Shown here: positions 54,326 through 64,000 of the stretch, piece by piece
Layout: each line of letters opens with the position of its first letter
Position numbering within the stretch: position 1 is the first letter of the stretch
NCBI RefSeq assembly: GCF_905171775.1
Contig: NC_053491.1
Coordinates: 397,162,838-397,226,837 of the forward strand
Origin: Rana temporaria
Lineage: Eukaryota > Chordata > Amphibia > Anura > Ranidae
Reading direction: 5' to 3'
DNA: 64,000 bases
The notes under the pieces: model-generated
Seen by the model: the letters and a program-made list of their open reading frames with translations, nothing else
Told to the model about the DNA's origin: nothing
Databases searched by the model: none
Made by a program: the position numbers and the translations under genes

Positions 54326-55985
54326 TTAAGGTTCGTTTTTATTAGATCAATTGATTGCTGTAAGCTAGAGCATTTAAATATCACTTACCTCGTTTTTCCT
54401 TTTGACCTCCAAAATACAGTAATCCAGGTATGAAAATGCCATTTCCTGTCACTCCTCTTCTTGCTTTCCACCAGCATCTGAGCCGTTTTGCATGGTGGAA
54501 AGCACAATTTGCTCGCCCCCTCCCTATGACTACAGCCCTGCGTGAAGATGCTCTCTTATCCCTCACAGGCATGGAGGCTAAGCCTAATGGGAACTGTAGT
54601 TCCCATTAGGCCGTGATGTAGCAAAAATGAATGCGCACCGCAATCCAGGAAGTCAGTGAGAATAATGATTCCGGAGTGACGGAGGTGAATAAAACAGCTC
54701 GATTTCAACAGGTATCAAACTAGTTATAATGCAAAACATTACTTTTTACTTTATCGGCTACTGTCAGACTTTAATTTAAGAGGAAAATATTTTTGTCTTT
54801 TCAACACCTTTAAGCAAAATTCTTGACCACAAAAAGAGTTGAAATCCATTTATATGTACGGTTTAATCTGCCACAATCTTTGTAGGGTGGTCTCGCTTTT
54901 CTGTATAACCCATGGGCAGTATAGCCTGTTGCTCCTTCTTTCCAGCCTGTCACCCTGCCATTAAATACTCATTCTGTCCTAGGGTAACAGTGCTCATGCA
55001 CAGTACTGCACGAAGGAACAGAAATGTCACCCTATGACAGGTAATGTGTTAGGATTTCAGAACACCTCCCCCTTCCTCATCATCATAACATAGATGGAGG
55101 TGTTCTGTAGTCTGCAGAGAGAACATGGTAACTGACAGCATCCTGGATTTCAGGCAGGATCAATAGATATATTTTGCATTCACCAGACAAGTATAAAACC
55201 CCTCTGGTGCTTTAAAAGCCTGCATTTGCTGCTTTTACCCACATGAGCAAAATCCACTTTATATGACATATTATTAATTTCAGAACCTATCATAACCTGT
55301 GTATAGTCAAGATACATGATTGGATTTTCTATATATGAGTAACCCCAAGCCTGATTCAAGTTTAGGCTTGGTTATGTTGGAATGCATATTCTATGCTTCC
55401 TGTGTGATTAATGTGTGGCTAAATGTTTAACCTGCAAGTGGCGCAAAAGCCATGGTCTGTAAGGTTTCCTCCCACCAAAGTAATTACAGACTATACGAGA
55501 AGGATCTCGGCTGCCTGGACCTAAACAAAGGTGTGGTTCAGCCTACACTGTCTAGGCCAGCCAGGGTACAAATAACACACGACTACGTGCAGGAGTGGCG
55601 CAACAGCTGTGCTGATACAATTGCCTGTCCCGTCTTGGCTTTCTGCTGTACATTTATGGTCATTTACTCACTGCCTGGATTTTTAGCCTATAGATCAGAT
55701 TCATCACTTTCCATCTCAGCAGACATACCAAGTGACCTTGGTGCATGATCCAGTCACAAATAATTAAATGTTGGTGAATAAGCAAATATTTCCTGAAATT
55801 TACAGAGAAGCTATTGATAAGGAATTATGTTTGTAGCCTATTCTTAGATGGGGCTTTTGGTGATTTTCAGGAATTTCTCAGGGGACTTTTTGCAAACGTT
55901 ATCTCACATTATGTTTATCTCTTTCTTCTGAAATATGTTCTGTCTTTTATTGTAAATATATAGCCACTTCAACACCACAATACGT
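54326..55985. other. Intergenic DNA, nothing firmly recognised
   Basis: A 98-codon plus-strand frame at 55452-55748 has no family resemblance I can see. 54930-55150 resembles the sequence near 11620-11800 (shared 'CTGTAGTC', 'ACAGAGCACC'-type words) and may be a dispersed repeat. Confidence 0.4.
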
Positions 55986-57182
55986 ACCGTATTTTCCAGC
56001 GTATAAGACGACCCCCTAATTTTACAGCTAAAATGTTGGTTTTGGGATATACTCACCGTATAAGACTACCCACTTTCCTACTAGTCATGCCTCGCCTCAC
56101 GGTGCCACCATTACATGCCAGACTATGCCACTACATGCCAGACTGTGCCCCATTACATGCCAGACTGTGCCCCATTAAATGCCAGACTGTGCCCCATTAA
56201 ATGCCAGACTGTGCCCCATTACATGACCAGACCGTGCCCCATTACATGACCAGACCGTGCCCCATTACATGACCAGACCTGCCTCATTACATGACCAGAC
56301 TGTGCCCCATTACATGCCAGACCTGCCCCATTACATGACCAGACTGTGCCCCATTACATGACCAGACCTGCCCCATTACATGACCAGACCTGCCCCATTA
56401 CATGACCAGACCGTGCCCCATTACATGACCATACCTGCCCCATTACATGACCATACCTGCCCCATTACATGACCAGACCTGCCCCATTACATGACCAGAC
56501 TGTGCCCCATTACATGCCAGACCTGCCCCATTACATGACCAGACTGTGCCCCATTACATGCCAGACCTGCCCCATTACATGACCAGACCGTGCCCCATTA
56601 CATGACCAGACCGTGCCCCATTACATGACCAGACCGTGCCCCATTACATGACCAGACCGTGCCCCATTACATGACCAGACCGTGCCCCATTACATGACCA
56701 GACCTGCCCCATTACATGACCAGACCGTGCCCTTACCTTATCCCATGCGAATCGCAGCCGGGTAACCTAACATCTTACCTTACCAGAATCGCGACCATAC
56801 GATTTTTCAAAAGCTGCGCCTCCGGCGTCTTCTGTTCCGTGATAGGCGGAACATTCAGCTTCCTAGGAGGCACGGTGTTCAGTGTTCGCCTATCACGGAG
56901 GCCCTCTCGTCCGAGGACGAGAGGGCCTCCGTGATAGGCGGACACTAAACACAGGACGAGAGGCCCTCCGTGATAGGCGGACACTGAACACAGTGCCTCC
57001 TGGGAAGCTGATTGTTTCCGCCTATCACGGAACAGAAGACGTCGGAGGCGCGGCTTTTGAAAAATCGTACGGCCGCGATTCTGGTAAGGTAAGATGTTAG
57101 GTTACCGGCGTATAAGATGACCCCCGACTTTTAAGAAGATTTTACGGGGTTAGAAAGTCGTCTTATACGCCGGAAAATACGG
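55986..57182. mobile_element. Foldback element with CCGTATTTTCC ends
   Basis: Starts CCGTATTTTCCAGCGTATAAGACGACC and ends with its near-perfect inverse, GTCGTCTTATACGCCGGAAAATACGG, flanked by TA on both sides. The left half holds a minisatellite (56098-56733). The right half is a palindrome of about 170-bp arms centred at 56913-56914; the innermost 26 bp of each arm are perfect. Superfamily unknown to me. Confidence 0.8.
56098..56733. repeat. 22/23-bp minisatellite, about 28 copies
   Basis: Units CCCCATTACATGACCAGACC plus TG or GTG, alternating variants of 20-23 bases (ATGCCAGACTG, ATGACCAGACCG). Variants cluster in blocks, indicating local duplication of higher-order groups. Confidence 0.93.
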
Positions 57183-57683
57183 TATATATACAAGACAGTT
57201 TTGTAGTGATTTACCTGGGTTATACTAGAAAATATCAGAAATAATCCTAAGACCACCCTGATCCTAGCGCACAATGGTATAACATTTTTCAAGGTTAATA
57301 GCAGCTATTATAATACAACAATAACTATAAAAATATATATGTATTATCAGCTGGTACTAATAAGACATTAACAGCGCTATAGTCACTGGAGGTAACCCAT
57401 GAGTTCAATGTCTCATAACCTATGTATACTGATAAAAGAGTTCTCAGGAAAAAATCTTTTAGTCACTGGTATCAGTCTCTTGAAGCAAACAGCTATATCC
57501 AAAAATAAAGCTGTATATGTATTACGATATCAATTCACATGTCATCATTTTCTTGTGAAGACGCTGCAGGTTATATATTCTCCTAACACTACAGGAACCT
57601 GTATATTTCACAATGCTTTCCTCCCCTTTGGATATTGTACTCACCAGATTCTGGGTAAAAAACAGCGTTGGATATGCTGGGTC
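57183..57683. other. Intergenic DNA, nothing recognised
   Basis: AT-rich, no element boundary apart from the hAT duplication at 57676. Confidence 0.5.
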
Positions 57684-58087
57684 CAGGGCTGGTGCAAGGA
57701 TTTTTGACGCCCTAGGCAAAACCTAATTTTACTGCCCCTCCCTTGGCTCCACCCCCGATTCCACCCCTTTGTCCTGCTGATGTATACCCCACCTTTTTAA
57801 TGAAGGGCCCATAAAATGCAGCCTCACCAGCACCCATCAATGCAGCTTACTCGTGCCCATCAATGAATGTTTGCTTGCTTCCATTCTTTCAGGAGTTGGG
57901 ACACAGACACAGTCCTCCACCGCCACTGCGACTATGACACTATGTACGCATAAATCGGTCGCTGCCTGCTAAGACTTAGTTGCTTGTTGCAGAGAGAAGA
58001 GAGTAAGAACACCAGTGGCCGGGCGCCTCTAGGCAGCAGTGCGCCCTAGGCGGCCGCCTAGTTTGCCTAGTGGTAGCACCGGCCTTG
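57684..58087. mobile_element. hAT MITE, 404 bp
   Basis: Perfect 8-bp duplication GCTGGGTC at 57676-57683 and 58088-58095. Inverted ends CAGGGCTGGTGCAAGG and CCACCGGCC-type right end GGTAGCACCGGCCTTG, with the CGCCCTAGGCAAA motif inverted as TTTGCCTAG / GCGCCCTAGGC. No coding capacity. Short repeats of 'CACCAGCACCCATCAATGCAG' inside. Confidence 0.92.
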
Positions 58088-58095
58088 GCTGGGTC

Positions 58096-58431
58096 TCAGC
58101 TCGTCTCCTCATAGAATTTAATGTTTATCAGCATTGATAGGATCCTGGTGTGAATCAATCCTCTGCTGCTTTTCTCTCTGTGACTGTGAAGGGTAATCCT
58201 TAGATCATATGTGCAGCACAGCGGTCATGCAGGGAGACAAAGGGAGACTTCTGAAATCCATCCACCCATCCATGCATGGGCTAAGGGCAGATGGATTTCA
58301 GAAGTCTCCCTTGTTACTCCCGTGTTACTCGCAATCCGAGGTTCCGCTGTATAATGCTTGGGGGGTGCTAAGTAATTTTTAGCAAAAAAAAAATATTTTT
58401 ACTTCTAAACAAAAAGAATTTGGAAAGACCT
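58096..58431. other. Intergenic DNA with inverted pair
   Basis: GGGAGACTTCTGAAATCCATC at 58247-58262 region recurs inverted as GATGGATTTCAGAAGTCTCCC near 58290, a hairpin of about 20-bp arms (58242-58311). Confidence 0.6.
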
Positions 58432-59143
58432 GGGGGCAGATTCATCAAGAGATACGACGGCGGATCTCCTGATCCGCCGTCGTATCTGTGAGAGCCGACG
58501 GTTGGATCTGTGAGATCCGACGGTCGGAGCTATGCGACTGATTCATAAGAATCAGTTCCGCATAGATCTCCCTTAGATCCGACTGGTGTAAGTGACTTAC
58601 ACCAGTCGAATCTTAGGCTGCAATCTCCCGCCGGCCGCTAGGTGTCGTCGCTTTTTTTTACACGTCGCATATGCAAATGAGGAGAACCGCCGATTCAAGT
58701 CCGTACGCCCGCCCTTCGCTTTTTTTTAACGTCGTTTGCGTTCGGCTTTTTTTCCGGCGGATAGCTACCCCTGCTATATGAGGGGTAGCTAATGTTAAGT
58801 ATGGCCGACGTTCCTGCACCGAGTTTTAAATTTGTTACGTCGTTTGCGTAAGTCCGTCGGGAATACGGATGGCCGTAAGTAACCTAGCCGCCGAAAACAG
58901 CGACGTCATTTGGAGCATGGGCACTGGGCTTTTTCGCCGGCGGCGCATGCGCAGTTAAATCGGCGCGGGAACGCGCCTGATTTAAATTGTACACTCCCCC
59001 TAGCCGCGGAATTTGCATTCCGCCGGGGGGAGTTAGGATCCGACGGTGCAATTTGCGAGGTAAGTGCTTTATGAATCATGCACTAGCCTCGCTAAATTGC
59101 ACCGGCGGATCGTAAAACAGGTAGATCTACATGAATCTGGCCC
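58432..59143. mobile_element. Foldback element with GGGCCAGATTCA-type ends
   Basis: Starts GGGGGCAGATTCATCAAGAG and ends CTACATGAATCTGGCCC. Interior is GC/CG-rich and self-complementary (GACGGCGGATCTCC / GGAGATCCGCC types). Same family as 62186-63327 and the fragment ending at 14013. Superfamily not determined. Confidence 0.75.
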
Positions 59144-59157
59144 ACGGTCTTTATGGG

Positions 59158-59533
59158 AACTTTCACACCAAGGTGCTTTACAGGCATTTTAGCTCTAAAA
59201 ATAGCGCATGCAAAGTGCCTGTAAAGCGCCTCTCCTGTTACTCCAGTGTGAAAGCCTGAGTGCTTTCACACTGGAGCGGTGAGCTTGCAAGACGCTAGAA
59301 AAAGTCCTGCAAGCAGCATCTTTGAGGCGGTGGAGGAGCAGTGTATACAAAGCTCCTCTGCACATTGAAATGAATGAGCAACGCTGCCAAAGCACTTCGG
59401 CTACACAGGTGATATTAACCCCTTCTTTGGCCACTAGCGGGGGTTAAAAGCACCCGGCTAGCGGCCGAAAATCACCGCTAAAACTAGCTATGCTTTACCG
59501 CCGACGCTCTCACCGCCCCAGTGTGAAAGGAGC
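59158..59533. mobile_element. Foldback element, Harbinger-like
   Basis: Ends GGGAACTTTCACACCAAGGTGC and GCCCCAGTGTGAAAGGAGCC, related in style to 20904-21287 (both contain TTTACAGGCATTTT / AAGTGCCTGTAAAG). Confidence 0.6.
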
Positions 59534-60399
59534 CTAAAGGCTGCCATATGTGGCTTATATTTCAGGTGATTCCTGCTGAATCAGACAATATTCAAGCCAT
59601 GATCTGGCCCTGTCGGCACCATCCAGCTTGACAAGTCGATTTTTCTATTGACCAGGTGGAAAATTGTCAGCCAAACCGTGACGACTAGATTGTAAACTAT
59701 TGATTTGTTTTTCTTAGCAGACTTTCCTTGGATAGTGTGTGGTCTGTATCCTCAATGTCTATTGCCGTGCACTGGCATGCATTTGTTTCAGTAAGGCAAC
59801 CCATTTATTTGAATTGGCTGCCCAATGCACCAATAAAGGTGCATATAGCATTTTCAGCAACACACAACAACCCACATTACACTCACCACATTAAATCTTG
59901 AAAAGAAGTGCAACTTTATCCATGAAGGAATCACGCTGCCTACACCAGCTTCTGAAGCAGGTGCTTTTCATCTGATGTTACTGAAATATCCTTCAGGGTC
60001 ACGGTACAAATATTAGTACAGTGTAGGTTACCCTCCTGCAACATTTGCCAAGCCTTGCTGAAAAGAAACCCTTTGAATCCCTGAAATGCATTGGATTCAA
60101 CTGAATGTGGCTTCTGTCACTTTTCTTGTGCAGTAGTCAATTCAAGATGTGCACAGGCCCATGGCCGGTAATATTTGAAAAGCTGCCTAAATCATAATTG
60201 TTCTTCTATATTGGATGTCAGTTCCAATTACACTAGTCTATATACCAGTGGTCTCCAAACCTTTGCTTGCCTTTATGGCCCTTGGGGCACTATTCTTTTG
60301 ACATCAACAAAAAGGCACCAATGATGGGGTACTATTCCACCCACGGACACCAACAATGAAGCACTATTCCTTTCACAGACACCAATGATGGGGCACTAA
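59534..60399. other. Intergenic DNA, nothing firmly recognised
   Basis: The last 150 bases carry loose repeats of 'CACCAATGATGGGGCACTA', which continue beyond the hAT element at 61232 onward, showing the hAT inserted into this tract. Confidence 0.5.
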
Positions 60400-60625
60400 C
60401 AGGGCAGCCATCAGGAATTATTGGGCCCCTTACACAGCTTCAGGCATGGGTCCCCTGGAGCAGAGAACCGGGGGGGGGGGGGGTGCTGCCGCCTGAAATT
60501 GAGAGGGAGGGGCTTCCGCGACTTGAGAAGCGGGGGGGGGGGAGCCCTTTACAAAAAAAGAAAAATATATATAAGAAAAGGGGGGTAGCCATCTGGGGAC
60601 CTCTGGGCCCTTTAATAAAAAATAA

Positions 60626-60664
<39 letters not shown>

Positions 60665-61223
60665 AATTATTATTATTTTTTTATAAAAAGAAATTACAAA
60701 AAAGGGGGGTTGTCATCCGGGACCTTTGGGACCTTTAATAATAATAATAAAAAAAAGAAACCTCTGGGCACTTTAATAAAAATAATAAAAAAAAAATATA
60801 AAAAAAATAAAATAAACATTTATAAAAAAAAAAGAAAAGGGGGGGGGGGTTGCCATCCAGGGCCCTGGGCCCTTTAATAAAAAATAAATATATATAAACA
60901 AAAATAAAAAAATTAACATTTATAAAAAATAAAAAAAAAGGGGGTTTGCCACATGGGGCCCTGGGGACCTCTGAGCCCTTTAATAAAAAAAAAAATATAT
61001 ATTTTATAAAAAAAGGGGGGTTGCCATCCGGGGCCCTGGGGACCTCTGGGCCCCCCGTACCCCTAATAAAAAATAAAATAAAAATACATTAGAATTTTTT
61101 TTTTAATAAAAAATAAATAAAAAAAAGGGAGTTGCCACCTGGGGCCCTGTAGGCCTCCGGGCCCCTGGGGACCTCGGGACCCCTTACAGGTGTACTGCCA
61201 GTACCCCCCTGATGGCGGCCCTG
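60400..61223. mobile_element. hAT element with internal array, second copy
   Basis: Duplication GGCACTAA (60392-60399) and GGTACTAA (61224-61231), 7 of 8 identical; inverted ends CAGGGCAGCCATCAGG and CCCCTGATGGCGGCCCTG. The interior is a decayed tandem array with 'GGGCCCTGGGGACCTCTGGG' units and A-rich spacers plus a TA microsatellite (60630-60662), the inverse of the array in 29588-30702. Confidence 0.88.
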
Positions 61224-61231
61224 GGTACTAA

Positions 61232-62185
61232 TCCTCCCACTTACACCAATACAACGATGAAGTACTATTTATCCCACTGATGCCAATAATGGGACACTAT
61301 TCTTCCTCCTGCTGATCACAGGCGCTATGTAATTTCTTTTACTGTCATCGACCACCAAGATTGCGACTTGTTTTCTCTCACTGGCCACAGTCTGACGCTC
61401 CTAAAAGCCTGAAGGACATTAAACTGGAGTCCCCTGGTCTATAACAAAAAGTCCAACACCCCACATTTACCCTGTATCTTTTTTTTTTTAGGAAAGGACA
61501 CCTGTCTGCATTTTTGTTTCTGTGTGGGGCCACTTGGTCCACTCAGAATGTTCTGAGCCTGCAATTTAAAATGAATGCTCAGATCCCATTTTCCAATCCC
61601 AACTTTTAGGAAGCTGTATGGTCAGTAGAAGGAGGTATGAGGTTTTCATACAAGTGTCACGTATTAGACAAAAAATGAACTGTTCTTCCACTGCATAGGA
61701 AGTAAGTAAAGTCCTATGTGTTAAAGTCTTCTCAGTAGAAAAGCACCAGCAGAAGTTGGCAGTTTAGATGGCTTGGACAACATCCATGTTAATACCCTTG
61801 GAAAGCTCCCGAGAATTGCTCAAGGCATGTCCAACTCCAAGGCAGACTCATAACATGCTAAGAGAAACTACGAGCTGACATCTCATATCTTTAAAAACTA
61901 ACATGGAAAGTAAAATTTTCTTTGCAGTATGTGCAGTTAATCAGCTAAGAAGTTTGGAAATTTAAACCGAGTATAATTAATAACAAGTTTCTCATCATGT
62001 TTCATGTTACACTCATATTTAAGGTGTAACTTTAAACATGGTCAGTCTCTGCATCCCTGTACCTCCAAACCACTTTCTCCCTGCAAGCTCCTCAATTTTT
62101 TTTGAATTTGGCCCTTACAGGGTCATTAATTTACAGAATGAAAAAATCACAAGTCCCATCTTCCACTATATCAGATGGACTCATA
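61232..62185. other. Intergenic DNA, nothing recognised
   Basis: No gene or clear element. Confidence 0.5.
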
Positions 62186-63327
62186 GGGCCAGATTCAGGT
62201 ACATCTGCGGCGGCGTAATGTATTGCATTTACGTTACGCCACCGCAAGTTTTACGGGCAAGTGCTTGATTCACAAAGCACTTGCCTGTAAAGTTGCGGCG
62301 GCGTAGCGTAAATCCCTCCGGCGCAAGCCCGCCTAATTCAAATGATCCGGGTAGGGGGCGTGGATCATTTAAATTAGGCGCATTCCCACCGACGTCATTT
62401 TTTGAACGTCGACGTGAGTTACGTCCTTTCCTTTTCACGGACGACTTCCGCAAAAAAAAATTTAATTTAAAATTCGACGCGGGAACGACAGCCATACTTA
62501 AAGCGGAGGTTCACCCAAAAATCAACTTTCTGTCACTAGATCCAGCATACTGCTGACATCTGCAGTATGCTGGATTTTTTTTAATTTTTTTTTTTGTACT
62601 TATCGTTTTAGCGGTCTTTCTTCTCCGGCTCCGAGCGGGGAATCCTGCGGGGAGTAGGCGTTCCTAAATCAAGCGCAGTTGATTGATGGGCTTGGATAGC
62701 GCGTCACGCCATCCGAAAATAGCCGACGTGACTCTCGGCTGCTTACGGCGCTATACGGCGCCTGCCGTGTAGAGCTGACTGCGCAGGCGCCGTAAATTGC
62801 TGAGAGTCACGTCGGCTATTTTCGGAAGGCGTGACGTGCTATCCAAGCCCGTCAATCAACTGCGCTTGATTTAGGAACGCCTATACCCGGAAGGATACGC
62901 CGCTCGGTGCCGGAGAAGAAAGACCGCTAAAATGATAAGTACAAAAAAAAAAATCCAGCATACTGCAGACGCTTTAAACATGGCAAGTCTAAATATAGGC
63001 CACAAAATAGCAGGTTTAATTATACGCCGGGAAAAGCCGACTAGTGACGACGTAAGAGAATGCGACGGCCGCGCGTACCTTCGTGGATCGCCGGAAAAAG
63101 CTAATTAGCATACCCGACGCGGAAAACGACGCGAACTCCACCCAGCGGGCGCTAAAGTATTGCACCTACGATCCGAAGGCGTACGAAGCCGCACGCCTGT
63201 CGGATCGAAGCCAAAAGCCGTCGTATCTTGGTTTGAGAATTCAAACTAAAGATACGACGCGGCAAATTTGAAAGTACGCCAGTGTATCAGTAGATACGCC
63301 GGCGTACTTGTACTGTGAATCTGGCCC
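62186..63327. mobile_element. Foldback element interrupted by a TTAA element (outer)
   Basis: Starts GGGCCAGATTCAGGTACATC and ends GTACTGTGAATCTGGCCC. Flanked by ATA on both sides. Removing 62502-62973 leaves a self-complementary element of about 670 bp similar to 58432-59143. Confidence 0.8.
62502..62973. mobile_element. Palindromic TTAA-target element (inner)
   Basis: TTAA at 62498-62501 and 62974-62977. Two arms of about 180 bases are near-perfect inverses: GATCCAGCATACTG / CAGTATGCTGG, AAGACCGCTAAAATGATAAG, TTGGATAGC / GCTATCCAAG, ATAGCCGACGTGACTCT / AGAGTCACGTCGGCTAT, around a centre near 62765. Confidence 0.85.
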
Positions 63328-63369
63328 ATAGCTTTGAGTGGAACACAAGTGTGGTGTTGTTAGCACACA

Positions 63370-63546
63370 CAGTATAGTCTATTAAGGTTTTTTCACATGA
63401 ACATTCCGAACAGGTCCGCCTGTCTGTTTTTCAGGTGGATCTGATTGGAACCTCCATTCTCCTCTATAGAGCAGCGGGTGTAAACGGACATGTGTCCATT
63501 TAGACTCGTCGACATCCAATCCGATCTGCCAAAACAGACAGATTTT
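63370..63546. mobile_element. Left part of a Harbinger-like element cut by a LINE
   Basis: TTTTTTCACATGAACATTCCG...CAGGTCCGCCTGTCTG...CTGTTTTTCAGGTGGATC matches the layout of the element at 38368-38752, then stops at the LINE tail. Confidence 0.55.
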
Positions 63547-64000
63547 TTTTGAATAAACATTTTTATTGAGTATTTTCAACAGTACAGCGTAATCCAAGAC
63601 AAAAAATACTTCAGTCATATTACAAATAATGTCTTGACGGAATCTTATATTAACAAATCATCCTGCAAGAATATATACTTTCCTATGCAACATTACAACG
63701 ACATCGTTTAACTATAAAGGAATGAATCAGGACAAGAGATCAAGTGTCTCGGGGCGACCCACAAGTCCCACCTTGGCAGAGGAATGCGGGCTCCGTGGCC
63801 TTCCACCAGACGTCTGTGTCCGGGGCCCCCCTCTGCCCTACCCACCCCTTAAAGGGGACTTTCTGTGGGCAGCACAGAGAGTGGACCGGTGGAGATCGGA
63901 GCAGAATAGGTTTAACTTCCAATATCTATGGGAGGCAACAGCGAATATTTGGCATACTACTAGTGGCTATAGTTCCACACTTCCCTGCCAATTTAGGTCA
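63547..64000 (-). mobile_element. 3' end of a minus-strand LINE
   Basis: On the minus strand the sequence ends ...TTGAAAATACTCAATAAAAATGTTTATTC plus an A run, the pattern of a LINE 3' UTR with polyadenylation signal and short tail (compare CCAATAAATATCTTAAACTTG before the tail at 11484). The element continues beyond the window; no coding part is included. Confidence 0.7.

Noticed and set aside
55452..55748. 98-residue ORF as a possible exon of another gene
   Set aside because: No convincing splice context or similarity; not enough to call a gene.

Overview
This is vertebrate nuclear DNA, most likely from an anuran amphibian and probably a ranoid frog. The evidence is three multi-exon genes with GT-AG introns and vertebrate protein sequences, the conserved neighbourhood PCYOX1 - SNRPG - FAM136A, and a dense mix of non-LTR, DIRS, hAT, Tc1 and short foldback DNA transposons of a kind common in frog genomes. 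The species call is an inference from repeat style.

Layout. 1-18537 (+): PCYOX1 (prenylcysteine oxidase 1) without its first exon; five coding exons are present. The 11-kb third intron of this window's gene model holds a full-length LINE (4104-11507) with two intact ORFs, a poly-A tail and a perfect 14-bp target-site duplication. 18538-33000: PCYOX1 3' region and intergenic DNA with foldback elements, a 30-bp minisatellite (23594-23912), a nearly complete DIRS-type tyrosine-recombinase retrotransposon on the minus strand (24069-29566), and directly beside it a hAT element with a perfect 8-bp duplication (29588-30702). 33084-40220 (-): SNRPG (Sm core protein G) in four coding exons, one of only 23 bp, convergent with PCYOX1. 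40221-40620: a compact, GC-rich, head-to-head promoter interval between SNRPG and FAM136A. 40621-50217 (+): FAM136A, three coding exons, a four-CX3C protein; its introns carry nested DNA transposons and a 22-bp minisatellite. 50218-64000: no further gene recognised; it holds a Tc1 fossil, a foldback element with a 22/23-bp minisatellite, two more hAT copies, large foldback elements nested in one another, and the 3' end of another minus-strand LINE running off the window.

The three host genes do not form a pathway: PCYOX1 degrades prenylcysteines in the lysosome, SNRPG is a spliceosomal core protein and FAM136A is a small mitochondrial protein. What dominates the window is transposon biology: insertion order can be read at several nested sites, target-site duplications identify superfamilies, and all three minisatellites lie inside transposon or dispersed-repeat sequence. 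The most informative novel points are the apparently intact LINE, the DIRS element with its internal complementary region and an apparent in-frame intron in gag, and a decayed hammerhead-ribozyme motif at 47579-47608. I found no bacterial-style system, CRISPR array, tRNA or rRNA gene.
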